A DNA stretch of 64,000 nt from the NCBI RefSeq assembly GCF_001426905.1, contig NZ_LMFQ01000025.1, positions 1-64,000 of the forward strand. The letters run 5' to 3'. The position numbers and the translations under genes were made by a program. This document shows positions 17,875 to 25,837 of this stretch, one piece after another. The number at the start of each line of letters is the position of its first letter. The stretch's first letter is position 1. This DNA is from Caulobacter sp. Root1455. GTDB taxonomy: Bacteria > Pseudomonadota > Alphaproteobacteria > Caulobacterales > Caulobacteraceae. The notes under the pieces are model-generated. The model had not been told where the DNA came from, made no database searches, and saw only the letters and a list, made by a program, of their open reading frames with translations.

Positions 17875-18909
17875 CTAGGACCGGGCCTTGGCCGGACCCG
17901 TCGGGGCGAGCAATTCGATCGAGCCGTCGTCGCGCTCGGCGCTGTCCAGGTTCAGCGAGGCGGCCACGCCCCGCGCGAAGGCGCCGGTGTCGCCGGCGTC
18001 GAACACCCCGTTGACCCGCTCGTTGGCCGGCGCGCCGGCCCCCAGCACCACCTTCTGGCGGCTGTAGCGATTGACCTCGTCCACGGCCTCTCGCAACGGC
18101 GCGTCCTGGAAGGTCAGGCGCCCGTTGGTCCAGCCGGTCGCGGCCGCCACGTCGACGGCGACCGGACGGGCGGGGGCCTTGCCCGCGACCTCCAGCCGGG
18201 TTCCGGCGGTCATCATCGTCGGCATCGGCGCATGGGCCCTGGTCACCTGCACCCGGCCCTCGGCCAGGGTCACCCGCACCGCCGCCCCGGTCCTGTAGAC
18301 CTCGAACCGCGTGCCCACCGCCCGCACGGCGGTGTCGCCGGCCGTGACCACGAACGGACGCGCCGCGTCATGGGCCACGGCGAACAGCGCCTGGCCCCTG
18401 TCCAGGGTGATCGCCCGCCGCTCGCGCGTCAGCCGCACGCGCACGGCGCTGTCGGTGTTGAGCTCGATCGACGAGCCGTCGGCCAGCGACACCACCCGGC
18501 GCTCGCCCACCGCTGTGCGGTAGGTCTGGCCGAACGGCTGGCCGATGACGACGTAGCCGGCCAGACAGGCGGCCGCCAGGCTCAGGCCCGCGATCCAGAA
18601 GCCCGGCCGCCGGCCCAGCCGGGATCTCAAGGCCGTGGCCGGGCGCGGGCGATCCAGCGCCGCCTGGGCGAGGGCCCGCAGGCGCGGATCGTCGGCGTGG
18701 GCGCGCACGCCCTGGGCCAGGCGCTCGATCTGGCTGTAGGCGGCGTCGTTGCAGGCGTCCTCGCGCCAGGCGTAGAACGCCGTCACCTCGCGGTGGGCGA
18801 TCCGCTGGCCGCGCATCTTGGCGTACCAGGCGGCGGCTTCCTCGCGCGCCTGGCGACGCCGCGCGGGGGAGGGCTCCGCGGGCCGTGTCACGGTCGGGTT
18901 ATCGCTCAT
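17875..18909 (-). CDS. FecR-family anti-sigma factor / transmembrane signal transducer
   Basis: 344 residues. The N-terminal cytoplasmic DUF4880-like region holds AAAWYAKMRGQ and WREDACNDAAYSQIERL. One membrane segment lies near residues 104-124 (FWIAGLSLAAACLAGYVVIG). The periplasmic FecR domain includes GERRVVSLADGSSIELNTDS and AVGTRFEVYR. A C-terminal STN-contacting segment reads LTFQDAPLREAVDEVNRYS. It should relay the receptor STN signal to FecI. It starts 12 bp after the FecI stop, so the two form an operon. A short GC hairpin (17854-17869) lies just past its stop. Confidence 0.92.
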   Translation of the reverse strand: MSDNPTVTRPAEPSPARRRQAREEAAAWYAKMRGQRIAHREVTAFYAWREDACNDAAYSQIERLAQGVRAHADDPRLRALAQAALDRPRPATALRSRLGRRPGFWIAGLSLAAACLAGYVVIGQPFGQTYRTAVGERRVVSLADGSSIELNTDSAVRVRLTRERRAITLDRGQALFAVAHDAARPFVVTAGDTAVRAVGTRFEVYRTGAAVRVTLAEGRVQVTRAHAPMPTMMTAGTRLEVAGKAPARPVAVDVAAATGWTNGRLTFQDAPLREAVDEVNRYSRQKVVLGAGAPANERVNGVFDAGDTGAFARGVAASLNLDSAERDDGSIELLAPTGPAKARS

Positions 18910-18921
18910 GGCGTGGTCCGC

Positions 18922-19443
18922 CTAGCTCCCGATGTAGTCGGCGCATCGGGCGACAGCCTGTCTCATCCGCTTTTCCACCGCTCCCAGCGAGATCCCGAGC
19001 AGGCTCGCGATCTGCGCATAGGTTTTTCCCTCGACATGGGTCAGGACGAAAACATCGCGCAACTTTGGCGGCAAGGCGAGCATCATCTCGGTGAAAATCA
19101 GCGCCGCGTCCTGGTCGCCGTCGGCGCCGGCCCGATCGAGGGCGTGATCGCGCGGGTCGACGAGCACCGCGCGGGCCGCCTTGCGCCGGCGGTTTGACGC
19201 CAGGTTGAGCGCGATGCGCATCAGCATCGACTTGGGCCGGCGGATCGGGGCCGGCGGCACGTACTGGTGGACCCGAAGATAGGTGTCCTGGGCGATGTCG
19301 GCGGCCTCGGCGTGGCCGTAGCGCTGGGTCAGCACCGCCGTCAGCCAGGCGCGGTGACGCAGATAGGCGTCGGCCAGGGGCGGGGTTCCCGGATCCGGGG
19401 GCGGGGCGTGGGGGGACAGCAATTGGGCGTTGAGCGGGGGCAT
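18922..19443 (-). CDS. FecI-type ECF RNA polymerase sigma factor
   Basis: 173 residues from ATG 19443. Frames from further upstream (to 19518) add only Arg/Pro-rich sequence. Region 2 is seen in YLRHRAWLTAVLTQRYGHAE and ADIAQDTYLRVHQ; region 4 in LPPKLRDVFVLTHVEGKTYAQ and IASLLGISLGAVEKRMRQAV. Genes of this type direct transcription of the partner TonB receptor when FecR is activated through the STN domain. Here that points to lasso-responsive control of the receptor and isopeptidase. The target promoter is expected in 17650-17874, but I could not identify it by eye. Confidence 0.9.
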   Translation of the reverse strand: MPPLNAQLLSPHAPPPDPGTPPLADAYLRHRAWLTAVLTQRYGHAEAADIAQDTYLRVHQYVPPAPIRRPKSMLMRIALNLASNRRRKAARAVLVDPRDHALDRAGADGDQDAALIFTEMMLALPPKLRDVFVLTHVEGKTYAQIASLLGISLGAVEKRMRQAVARCADYIGS

Positions 19444-19532
19444 GGGCCGCGTTCCGAACCAGTGAATGCGGGACGGAATCCGGATCGAGCCGTGCCCGCG
19501 TGAACGTCGCGGACGCACGACGATATTTGGCC

Positions 19533-19552
19533 ACTTTACTCATAGTCTATTC
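19533..19552. promoter_or_regulatory. C-box-like operator/promoter upstream of controller 1
   Basis: ACTTTACTCATAGTCTATTC recurs with one change at 19834-19853. Its core TACTCATAGTC (19537-19547) contains the symmetric ACT-nnn-AGT of restriction-modification controller boxes (consensus GACTnnnAGTC). CATAGT could serve as the -10 element. The element ends 32 bases before the internal ATG of the first controller gene, exactly as in the second copy. Confidence 0.65.
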
Positions 19553-19563
19553 ACTGTCCAGCG

Positions 19564-19794
19564 TTGAACGTGCGCCTTCACGGCATGGATTTTCTGGCCG
19601 TGGTGGGAGCGAACGTGCGCGCCCTGCGGGAAGCTCGCGGGCTTCCGCAGGATGAGCTGGCTCACCTCGCGTCGATCCACCCGAGCTATATGTCCGATGT
19701 TGAGAACGGTAAGAGAAACTTCAGCTTGAAGGTCCTGGAGCGGATTGCGGTTGCGCTGCGCGTTCCAGAGACCGATCTGGTGATCCGCCGATAG
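19564..19794 (+). CDS. C-protein-like Xre regulator 1
   Basis: 69 residues from ATG 19585, or 76 from TTG 19564. Almost the whole protein is one Xre HTH: NVRALREARGLPQDELAHLA, the recognition region SIHPSYMSDVENGKRNFSLK, then VLERIAVALRVPETDL. Size and motif (HP-Y-S-VENGKRN-SL-VLE-IA-AL) match controller (C) proteins of type II restriction-modification systems, which bind C-boxes and regulate themselves. A C-box-like repeat lies just upstream. No methylase or endonuclease gene is adjacent. The second controller follows 74-90 bp downstream and is a paralogue. Confidence 0.8.
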   Translation: MNVRLHGMDFLAVVGANVRALREARGLPQDELAHLASIHPSYMSDVENGKRNFSLKVLERIAVALRVPETDLVIRR

Positions 19795-19833
19795 CGGGGG
19801 AAGTGTTCCTAAGGTTTGTCGAACTTTTTTGCG

Positions 19834-19853
19834 ACTTTACTTATAGTCTATTC
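19834..19853. promoter_or_regulatory. C-box-like operator/promoter upstream of controller 2
   Basis: ACTTTACTTATAGTCTATTC matches the first copy at 19 of 20 bases. Its core TACTTATAGTC (19838-19848) is one base from the GACTnnnAGTC C-box consensus. TATAGT (19842-19847) is a good -10 candidate, so bound regulator would control the promoter directly. Confidence 0.68.
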
Positions 19854-19867
19854 CGAAATGCACCGCG

Positions 19868-20101
19868 ATGGTGCGCCATCGGGGCATGGATCTCCGAGGG
19901 GTTGTTGGCGCAAATATTCAAGCTGCACGGAGTGCTAGCGGCGCCCTGCAGGACGACATCGCGCACGAAGCCGGCATCCACCCCACATACTTGTCTGGCA
20001 TTGAGAACGGTAAGCGCAACATAACGCTCCGTGTGCTTGAGCGCCTTGCGGCGGCGCTCGGCGTGACGGAAGCGGAGCTTGTGCGACGCAAAGATCGGTA
20101 G
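19868..20101 (+). CDS. C-protein-like Xre regulator 2
   Basis: 77 residues from ATG 19868, or 71 from ATG 19886, the position equivalent to ATG 19585 in the paralogue. The Xre HTH spans NIQAARSASGALQDDIAHEA, then GIHPTYLSGIENGKRNITLR and VLERLAAALGVTEAELVRRK. It resembles controller proteins of restriction-modification loci even more closely than copy 1. Both genes have the same operator at the same spacing, so they probably auto- and cross-regulate. It is convergent with the Gabija operon, 270 bp away, and no gene lies downstream on its own strand. Confidence 0.8.
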   Translation: MVRHRGMDLRGVVGANIQAARSASGALQDDIAHEAGIHPTYLSGIENGKRNITLRVLERLAAALGVTEAELVRRKDR

Positions 20102-20248
20102 ATCCTAACGGGCGTCTCGCCCGCTTCGCGCGCGATCGCGCTCTACGGCGCCGGGCGCCGCCGAGCCCGCTTCGCGGTCTCGGCCCTTCGGGTGACGATC
20201 GCTGACGCAATTGGCCGGGTCCGCAGTGAGGCTGGGTTTCGACCGCAT

Positions 20249-20343
20249 CTGACTCTTCTCCGAACTTGGGAGAGTCCGCTTGTTGGATGACTGTGGGTGG
20301 CGGCCGGCATCGGCCACACCTGACTCTAATCCGAACTTCGGGA
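20249..20343. repeat. Two copies of a ~24-bp repeat, one forming a stem-loop
   Basis: CTGACTCT-NN-TCCGAACTT-NN-GGAG occurs at 20249-20272 and again at 20320-20343. The first copy extends into a hairpin with arms GACTCT (20251-20256) and AGAGTC (20271-20276). It lies between the convergent controller 2 and GajB genes. It may be a bidirectional terminator or a remnant of a dispersed repeat. The second copy lacks the outer arm. Confidence 0.6.
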
Positions 20344-20371
20344 GGGCTGGTTCCTGGCGGCGACCGGGGCG

Positions 20372-22219
20372 CTAGCCGTCGATGCTGATCTGCTCGGTGG
20401 TAATGGCGAACCGCTCCATCAACTCGGCTCTGGCCGCCTCGGGCGCAGGGGTGAACAGGATGATCCCCAACTCATCTTCGGCCCGAGAGAACGAGACGTA
20501 GGCGAGTTTTCGGCTCTTTTCCAACTGACCCTCGGTGGGATCACCGGAGGTTTTGGGCGTCAGCATCTTGTTAAAATTGTAGTGGTGCCACTTGGCTTCG
20601 ACGTCGTCGTATAGGACCAGAACCCGGCCATACTCCTCCCCCTTCACCCCATGCTGGGTGCTGAATGCGGAGTTCTCCTGGATGAACTTGGCATAGGGAG
20701 CCAGGGGGGCGGGCACCATGTCGAAGAGGGCGTCCGCCAGCCAATCGGCCTTCTCCTGCACATGCAACGTCGGGTCATAGGCTTCGGCGCGTGGCGCGCG
20801 CGCCAGATGCTCACGCAGTCGATCCGAGACGCGGATCAGCCGGGTCTTGGCGCAATGGCGCAGGATTTCGCCGACCTTCTCTTCGGTCCAACGCTTGTGC
20901 AGCTCGTCTATTGCGGCCTGCGAGGCTTCGAGCATGTGGCGAAGGGATTTGGCGGCGTTCTCTCCGTCAATCGCGAAGGCGGGGCTTTCTCGTCGAAGGA
21001 TTTCGATCACTCGATGGCTCTCGCCGGCCTCCCTGGCCCGGAGCAACGGGCAGATCGTTGTGAGGAACGGAATGAGGAGAAAGTGAGTGCCTTCCTCATA
21101 GGCGTCCTTGGCGCGCGAGGAGGCCTTGGTCTCATCGTTGAACAGGTCATTCAATGTCGAAAAACCGAGCCGGCGGGCGATCATCTGTCGCGCCAGCAGC
21201 AGCTTCATGACGTCTTCGCGATCCTTCCAGCCCCAGGCGTCCAGGGCGTTGTCCATCCGCTCGAGGGCGCGCGCGACCTGGTCGTCGGAATAGACGTTGC
21301 GTTTTCCTTCGGGCTTTTCGGCCCTGATCAGCCGCACCGCGACACGGCCTGCACGTCCCTTGTTGTCGCCGGCCGGGTACTGCTCGACGTCATCGCGAAA
21401 AGCGTTGAGGAAGGTGATCACACTTTCGGAGCAGCGGAAGTTTTCGGTCTTGGTGATGAGCTTGCCGCCAGGCGGCGGGCCAAAGTCGCCAGCGCGATCC
21501 TCATAGATTTGCTGCCAGGGATCACCAAAATAGCCGACCAAGGGCAGGCCCTCGCCGGCACAGACCAAGTTCAAGCCCTCCACGATGCCTTTGAAGGTGT
21601 CCTGGGCCTCATCGACGAAAATGTAGGGAAAGCGAAGCGCGGTGATCCGCCGGAAGATCTTGTTGGTGCGGAGGAGGTAGGAGGCGATCTCGATGATGTC
21701 GGGGTGACCAAGTTCGCCCTTCACATAGTTGCTAAAATCGCTGTCTTCGTAGGTAAAGCCAGGAACCAGCTTGACCGCATCTAGCTCTTCCTTGAACCGA
21801 TCGGCTCTGTCGCGGTGCTTTTGGCCCTCCTTGGTGTGGCCGCCCTTCTCAAGCATCTTCTGCTCAGACTTGGCGATGAGCGCTGGCAGGCGGTCCTCGA
21901 TCAGGACCCGGCGGATATCCTCTTGGAAGCCGGCCAACTGGCCCCACAGGAAGCTGTGCAGGGTCGATACGAAGTATAGGTCGTCAAACCCCAGACGGGC
22001 CCTGATTACCTCGACCGCGCGTTTGGTATAGGTGATGCAGGCGACCCGCTGACCATCGCGTCGAAGGCGGGGCCCATCCGTTTCGCGGATGCGGGCCAGT
22101 GCGTCGATCAGCGAACTGGTTTTTCCCGAGCCCGCGCCGGCGATCAGAGCAAAGCTGCGTTTCTCGTCCAGGCAGGCGCGAACCTGCTTATCGGCTTCGG
22201 TTTCAATTCGCTTGGCCAT
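20372..22219 (-). CDS. gajB: Gabija GajB-like UvrD/Rep-family helicase
   Basis: 615 residues from ATG 22219. Superfamily 1 helicase motifs: Walker A AGAGSGKTSSLIDA (~residues 27-40), motif Ia CITYTKRAVEVI, motif II FVDEAQDT (~201), motif III-like GYFGDPWQQIY, motif IV region TENFRCSESVITFLN, and a late VSFSRAEDELGIILF (motif VI). It is short compared with UvrD, as GajB is. The start follows the GajA stop by only two bases (TGA-TC-ATG), so translation is coupled. In Gabija, GajB senses DNA ends or unwound DNA and works with the GajA nuclease to block phage. Confidence 0.88.
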   Translation of the reverse strand: MAKRIETEADKQVRACLDEKRSFALIAGAGSGKTSSLIDALARIRETDGPRLRRDGQRVACITYTKRAVEVIRARLGFDDLYFVSTLHSFLWGQLAGFQEDIRRVLIEDRLPALIAKSEQKMLEKGGHTKEGQKHRDRADRFKEELDAVKLVPGFTYEDSDFSNYVKGELGHPDIIEIASYLLRTNKIFRRITALRFPYIFVDEAQDTFKGIVEGLNLVCAGEGLPLVGYFGDPWQQIYEDRAGDFGPPPGGKLITKTENFRCSESVITFLNAFRDDVEQYPAGDNKGRAGRVAVRLIRAEKPEGKRNVYSDDQVARALERMDNALDAWGWKDREDVMKLLLARQMIARRLGFSTLNDLFNDETKASSRAKDAYEEGTHFLLIPFLTTICPLLRAREAGESHRVIEILRRESPAFAIDGENAAKSLRHMLEASQAAIDELHKRWTEEKVGEILRHCAKTRLIRVSDRLREHLARAPRAEAYDPTLHVQEKADWLADALFDMVPAPLAPYAKFIQENSAFSTQHGVKGEEYGRVLVLYDDVEAKWHHYNFNKMLTPKTSGDPTEGQLEKSRKLAYVSFSRAEDELGIILFTPAPEAARAELMERFAITTEQISIDG

Positions 22220-22221
22220 GA

Positions 22222-24480
22222 TCAAACCGCCTCGCCGACGATCTTCGTGGGGCAGAGGCGCCCTTCGAGCCACTGAAGACCCTGGGCGATGTATTGGGGT
22301 GTCGCCCAGTCGGCGTCCGTGGCTAGAAGGCTCATCGCAAAGGCTGTCTTCTTGAACTTGTCCGAGCGGATCTGGTCGTAGACGGCCTGGTGAAGCGCCG
22401 GCCATGTCGTAGGCACGTCGATGCCGATCGACATCGATTTGGCGTGCAACGCGGCGAGGTTTTCATAGGCGATGGCTTCCTCAAGCGTTCGAGGGATCGC
22501 CTGCTGCGCGACGCCGCCGACTTCAACAGGCACGGCGACCTGGAACGCGACGCAGCGATCCTTCTCGGCGCTTTGTTTGTCCTGCGTGGTCAACGCCAGA
22601 AGCGCCGGCACGGTGCTGACATTGCAGAGCTTCTTTAGGGTCGCATTGGAGGTGCGAGCGTTGGGCGTGTCGCCGCGACAGGCGCTGGGATAGCCCTTGG
22701 CGTTGACCGAGTCCAAATCGGTGATGACCAAGTAGGGGATCTTTAGGAAGCTCAACAGGCCCTCGAAGCGGTGGGCGTAGGCACCGCCAACCTCAAGCAC
22801 CGTCAAATAGGTCCCCCTCAACCGCCCGGCCGCCTTGTCGATCATCGTCGGCATCAAGAGCTTCTCGACGGCGCCTTCGACGAGGATCGCCGCGTCGGCG
22901 AAGAACAGGTCGCAGTGTGTTAGCCGCAGATAGCGCTTCAGGAACGCCAAGGCCTCGGTGGTGCTGAGCCGCTGGGCGTCGTCGGTCTCATCGACAGGGA
23001 AGCTTGCGCTCTTGGTCTCGTCCTCGGGGCGGAAGGCCTTGAGGCTGCGCACGATGGACGCGTTGCGGATGCTGTCGAGATCGGTCTCGCCTTCCAGGTG
23101 GCAGCGCTGGAAGTAGCGGACCTTTTCAAAATCGATGGTGTCCAGGATATGCGAGGAATGGGTGGTCACCACCACCTGCGGCACCAGCTCTGGCTCGCCA
23201 GCTTCCCTGGCGCTGTCGTTGATGACGCTCCAGATGTTGTTGATGAAGGTCTGCTGGACCTGAGCGTGCAGATGCACCTCGGGTTCTTCGATGAAGATCA
23301 GCAGGCAAAGCGGCCGGTTCTCGGTCGTTGCGATCCACTGCGAATGAAAGTGGCGGGCCTGGATCGCCATGTAGATCAGGTTTTTGAACCCCAGGCCGTT
23401 ATAGGGCTCGGGCAGGCGGTGGTTGCGGCCGGCGTCCACATAGATCAGCTCGGTATTGCCTTTGAGCGCCGCGTCTGGGCTCATCGAGGAGATAATCTGC
23501 AGTTCGCGATCGTTGATCGAGGGCACGCCCAGGTCGCGGATCAGGTTCATCAGCGACTTGAACTGTGAGCCATAGTGCTCGGTCAGGGCGGTGTTGTTGG
23601 CGTCGATCACGCTCTGGGCCTCGGCCGCGGCGCTAATCTGTTCCAGATTTTTGCGATAGTACGAGGCGAACGCCGTCGAGAGGCGGTTTGCGCGCGCGCC
23701 CTCGTCGTCATTGATATTGCGTTGGGCGTCGACGAACTCAGCGCGGATCAGATTTTTGACCAGGCGCTTGCCCTCGTCGGGATCCAGGCGAACGGCCTTC
23801 ACGGAGGCCGAGCCGTCGGCCTGGGGCGTTTCGCTCAGCGAGAAGTGACGCACCGCGCAATAGCGGCTGAGATTGCCTTCGATGCTGAGGTACTCGAACA
23901 GCGTCTTGGCCCTGGGCCCTTCCTCCGGTTTTGGATAGGCGGCCTGATACTCGGTGCGAAGCTTTTTGGGCTCCTCAACGCCGAAGGTCAGGCGAAGGCC
24001 GACCTTCGGCTCATCCGACAGGCTCTGCAGCAGCGTGTAGACCCGGCCAAACGCGATGCTGTCGGGATCGATTGTGAACCAGAGGTCCAGACTGATTTCC
24101 GGGAGCGGCGGCGGATCGGCAGCCGGCAAGGCGGGATCTGCATCCTCCTGAGGTTGGGCTTGGTCCTGCGCTGGCGCTGCCGCGGCGGCTGGTTCAACGG
24201 GCGCTTCACCTAGGATTGCCGCGAACGGATCGGCCTGCTCGGCCTGAACGGTCTGGGGCGCTTCAAGATCTTCGCCAAAGGCGTCGAACGCAGCGATCCG
24301 CGCGACGGAAAAGTCATGGATCTTGAACTCACGCGTGCCCAGAAAGGCGCGGAAGATGGCGGTCGCCGAGGTCTTCCCGCTGTTGTTTGGGCCGACAAAG
24401 ACGGTCTCGCGCTCCTCAACGTCGATGGTGACGTCCTCGAGCCGGCGAAAATTTCGGATCGCCGCTTTGCTGAGCTTCAT
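22222..24480 (-). CDS. gajA: Gabija GajA-like OLD-family ATPase/TOPRIM endonuclease
   Basis: 752 residues from ATG 24480, preceded by GGGGAAGGAAAC. N-terminal ABC-type ATPase: MKLSKAAIRNFRRLEDVTID, Walker A FVGPNNSGKTS (residues ~28-38), and a signature/Walker B region with LLIFIEEPEVHLHAQVQQ. C-terminal TOPRIM nuclease: AAILVEGAVEKLLMP (catalytic Glu, ~534) and VITDLDS (~587). This is the OLD class 2 architecture. It is longer than classic GajA (under 600 residues) because of an acidic Ala/Pro-rich insertion after residue ~75 and extra C-terminal sequence. Cotranscribed with the helicase, it forms a Gabija anti-phage system. Confidence 0.88.
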   Translation of the reverse strand: MKLSKAAIRNFRRLEDVTIDVEERETVFVGPNNSGKTSATAIFRAFLGTREFKIHDFSVARIAAFDAFGEDLEAPQTVQAEQADPFAAILGEAPVEPAAAAAPAQDQAQPQEDADPALPAADPPPLPEISLDLWFTIDPDSIAFGRVYTLLQSLSDEPKVGLRLTFGVEEPKKLRTEYQAAYPKPEEGPRAKTLFEYLSIEGNLSRYCAVRHFSLSETPQADGSASVKAVRLDPDEGKRLVKNLIRAEFVDAQRNINDDEGARANRLSTAFASYYRKNLEQISAAAEAQSVIDANNTALTEHYGSQFKSLMNLIRDLGVPSINDRELQIISSMSPDAALKGNTELIYVDAGRNHRLPEPYNGLGFKNLIYMAIQARHFHSQWIATTENRPLCLLIFIEEPEVHLHAQVQQTFINNIWSVINDSAREAGEPELVPQVVVTTHSSHILDTIDFEKVRYFQRCHLEGETDLDSIRNASIVRSLKAFRPEDETKSASFPVDETDDAQRLSTTEALAFLKRYLRLTHCDLFFADAAILVEGAVEKLLMPTMIDKAAGRLRGTYLTVLEVGGAYAHRFEGLLSFLKIPYLVITDLDSVNAKGYPSACRGDTPNARTSNATLKKLCNVSTVPALLALTTQDKQSAEKDRCVAFQVAVPVEVGGVAQQAIPRTLEEAIAYENLAALHAKSMSIGIDVPTTWPALHQAVYDQIRSDKFKKTAFAMSLLATDADWATPQYIAQGLQWLEGRLCPTKIVGEAV

Positions 24481-24596
24481 GTTTCCTTCCCCGAGCAGCC
24501 GAAGCCAGCGCCACACGACCAATTGCAGCGCTGAACGTCAAGGTTGCGGAGCTGTTAGCTGATCCTCAGAGATTCGCCATGCTGCTCGGCCAGGGA

Positions 24597-25637
24597 CTAC
24601 TCGCGCCAGGCAAATCCGGTGTTGAGCTCGAAGCCGTGCTCGCCGGTGGCCAGCCGCATAACGTCGCGCACGGTGTTGATCGCCGCGCCGCTGGTGTTGG
24701 GCACTGGTTCCTGGGCGTCGTGCATCAGTTCGTTGCGGGCCGTCCGGACCTCGCCGATGCGAAGGGCCAGGGACTTGCTGATCACTTGGGTCTCCAAGAG
24801 GAGATCAGTCAGCCCCGCAAAGCCCTTCTTCTTCATGTCGCCACGTGTCAGCAGCTTTCGTGTGATCGGGAGTTTAGGCGTCAGCCGCGCCGTCGCCCCT
24901 TCAACCAAGCCCATACCCAGTACCACTTCCTGCAAAGCCGCCTCGAGGACCACGGCCGAAAGGGCCAGGCTGGCGCCGGCGTGCTGGTTGCCGTGGAGGA
25001 CCGTCGCCTGGAATGTCATGGCGACCATCGCGACCGGATCGGCGACGGCATAGGTTGGCGCAGCCGCCAGAAGACGATCGGCCAAGGCCAGCCCTTCCAC
25101 GACGATGTCCAGGCCGATCACGGGCGGCCGCCTTCCGTGCTGACGGCGCGCCAGCCAAGGGCGTAGCCGTTCAGGGTCGCCCGGGCCCAAAGATAGATAT
25201 CCCGGCTGGATCTCGAACCAACCGTAGATGTGTTCCAGTGTGGGGTGCAGGAGGCCCTCGAGCGAAGTGTGGTTCCTGACGCCGTGAACGCCGAGTACGC
25301 AGGCGGAAACGAACGTCGCTAGCCGTAGACGATTGGACTGCAGCGCGATCATCGCCTCGCGGTTGGTCCAGTCGGCGTCATGTGCGTCATTAGGGCCGGC
25401 TCGGACCAGACGCTTGAAGCCGCCCAGTGACGTTCCGGCAAAGTCGAGACCGACAAGGCCCATATTGGTGACGACTGCGTCCATGCCCGTGCACATACGC
25501 CGACGCGCCACGATGCGCGTGCTGATGGTATCGACGTCGGCGGGTTGGTCGAAGACGTAGGTGCTGGACGGCAGGATGGCCAAGGTATCGGGGAAGGGTT
25601 GTTCGACCCGCGCCCTTTGATGTGTCGATGCAGCCAT
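24597..25637 (-). CDS. Unknown defence-island protein with HEPN-like RX4H motif
   Basis: 346 residues from ATG 25637, with GGAG 8 bases upstream. It is mostly alpha-helical and has no signal peptide. Near residue 300 it has ARNELMHDAQEP, matching the R-X4-6-H active site of HEPN ribonucleases, where Asn commonly follows Arg. The rest includes a helical segment rich in Ala/Leu (ASLALSAVVLEAALQEVVLG). It lies 116 bp upstream of GajA on the same strand. It could be an additional Gabija-associated effector or an independent HEPN protein. No family name is recognised, so the HEPN call rests on one motif and the context. Confidence 0.6.
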   Translation of the reverse strand: MAASTHQRARVEQPFPDTLAILPSSTYVFDQPADVDTISTRIVARRRMCTGMDAVVTNMGLVGLDFAGTSLGGFKRLVRAGPNDAHDADWTNREAMIALQSNRLRLATFVSACVLGVHGVRNHTSLEGLLHPTLEHIYGWFEIQPGYLSLGPGDPERLRPWLARRQHGRRPPVIGLDIVVEGLALADRLLAAAPTYAVADPVAMVAMTFQATVLHGNQHAGASLALSAVVLEAALQEVVLGMGLVEGATARLTPKLPITRKLLTRGDMKKKGFAGLTDLLLETQVISKSLALRIGEVRTARNELMHDAQEPVPNTSGAAINTVRDVMRLATGEHGFELNTGFAWRE

Positions 25638-25837
25638 CGAACCAGCTCCTTGAGGCTTGGCCACAATGCATGACCTGATTTTCCGCGTCGTCCCAAGGCC
25701 GGACGCGGCACGAGGTTGGCGGCCTCTTGGCCTTTCGCGCGGCGGGAGCACCGGTCAGATCCCGCTCTCGGCCATCTCCGGTCTTTCCTGAGAGTCGTCT
25801 AGGCGGTGAGGGCGGATTGCGCGTTTGGGGGCAGAGG

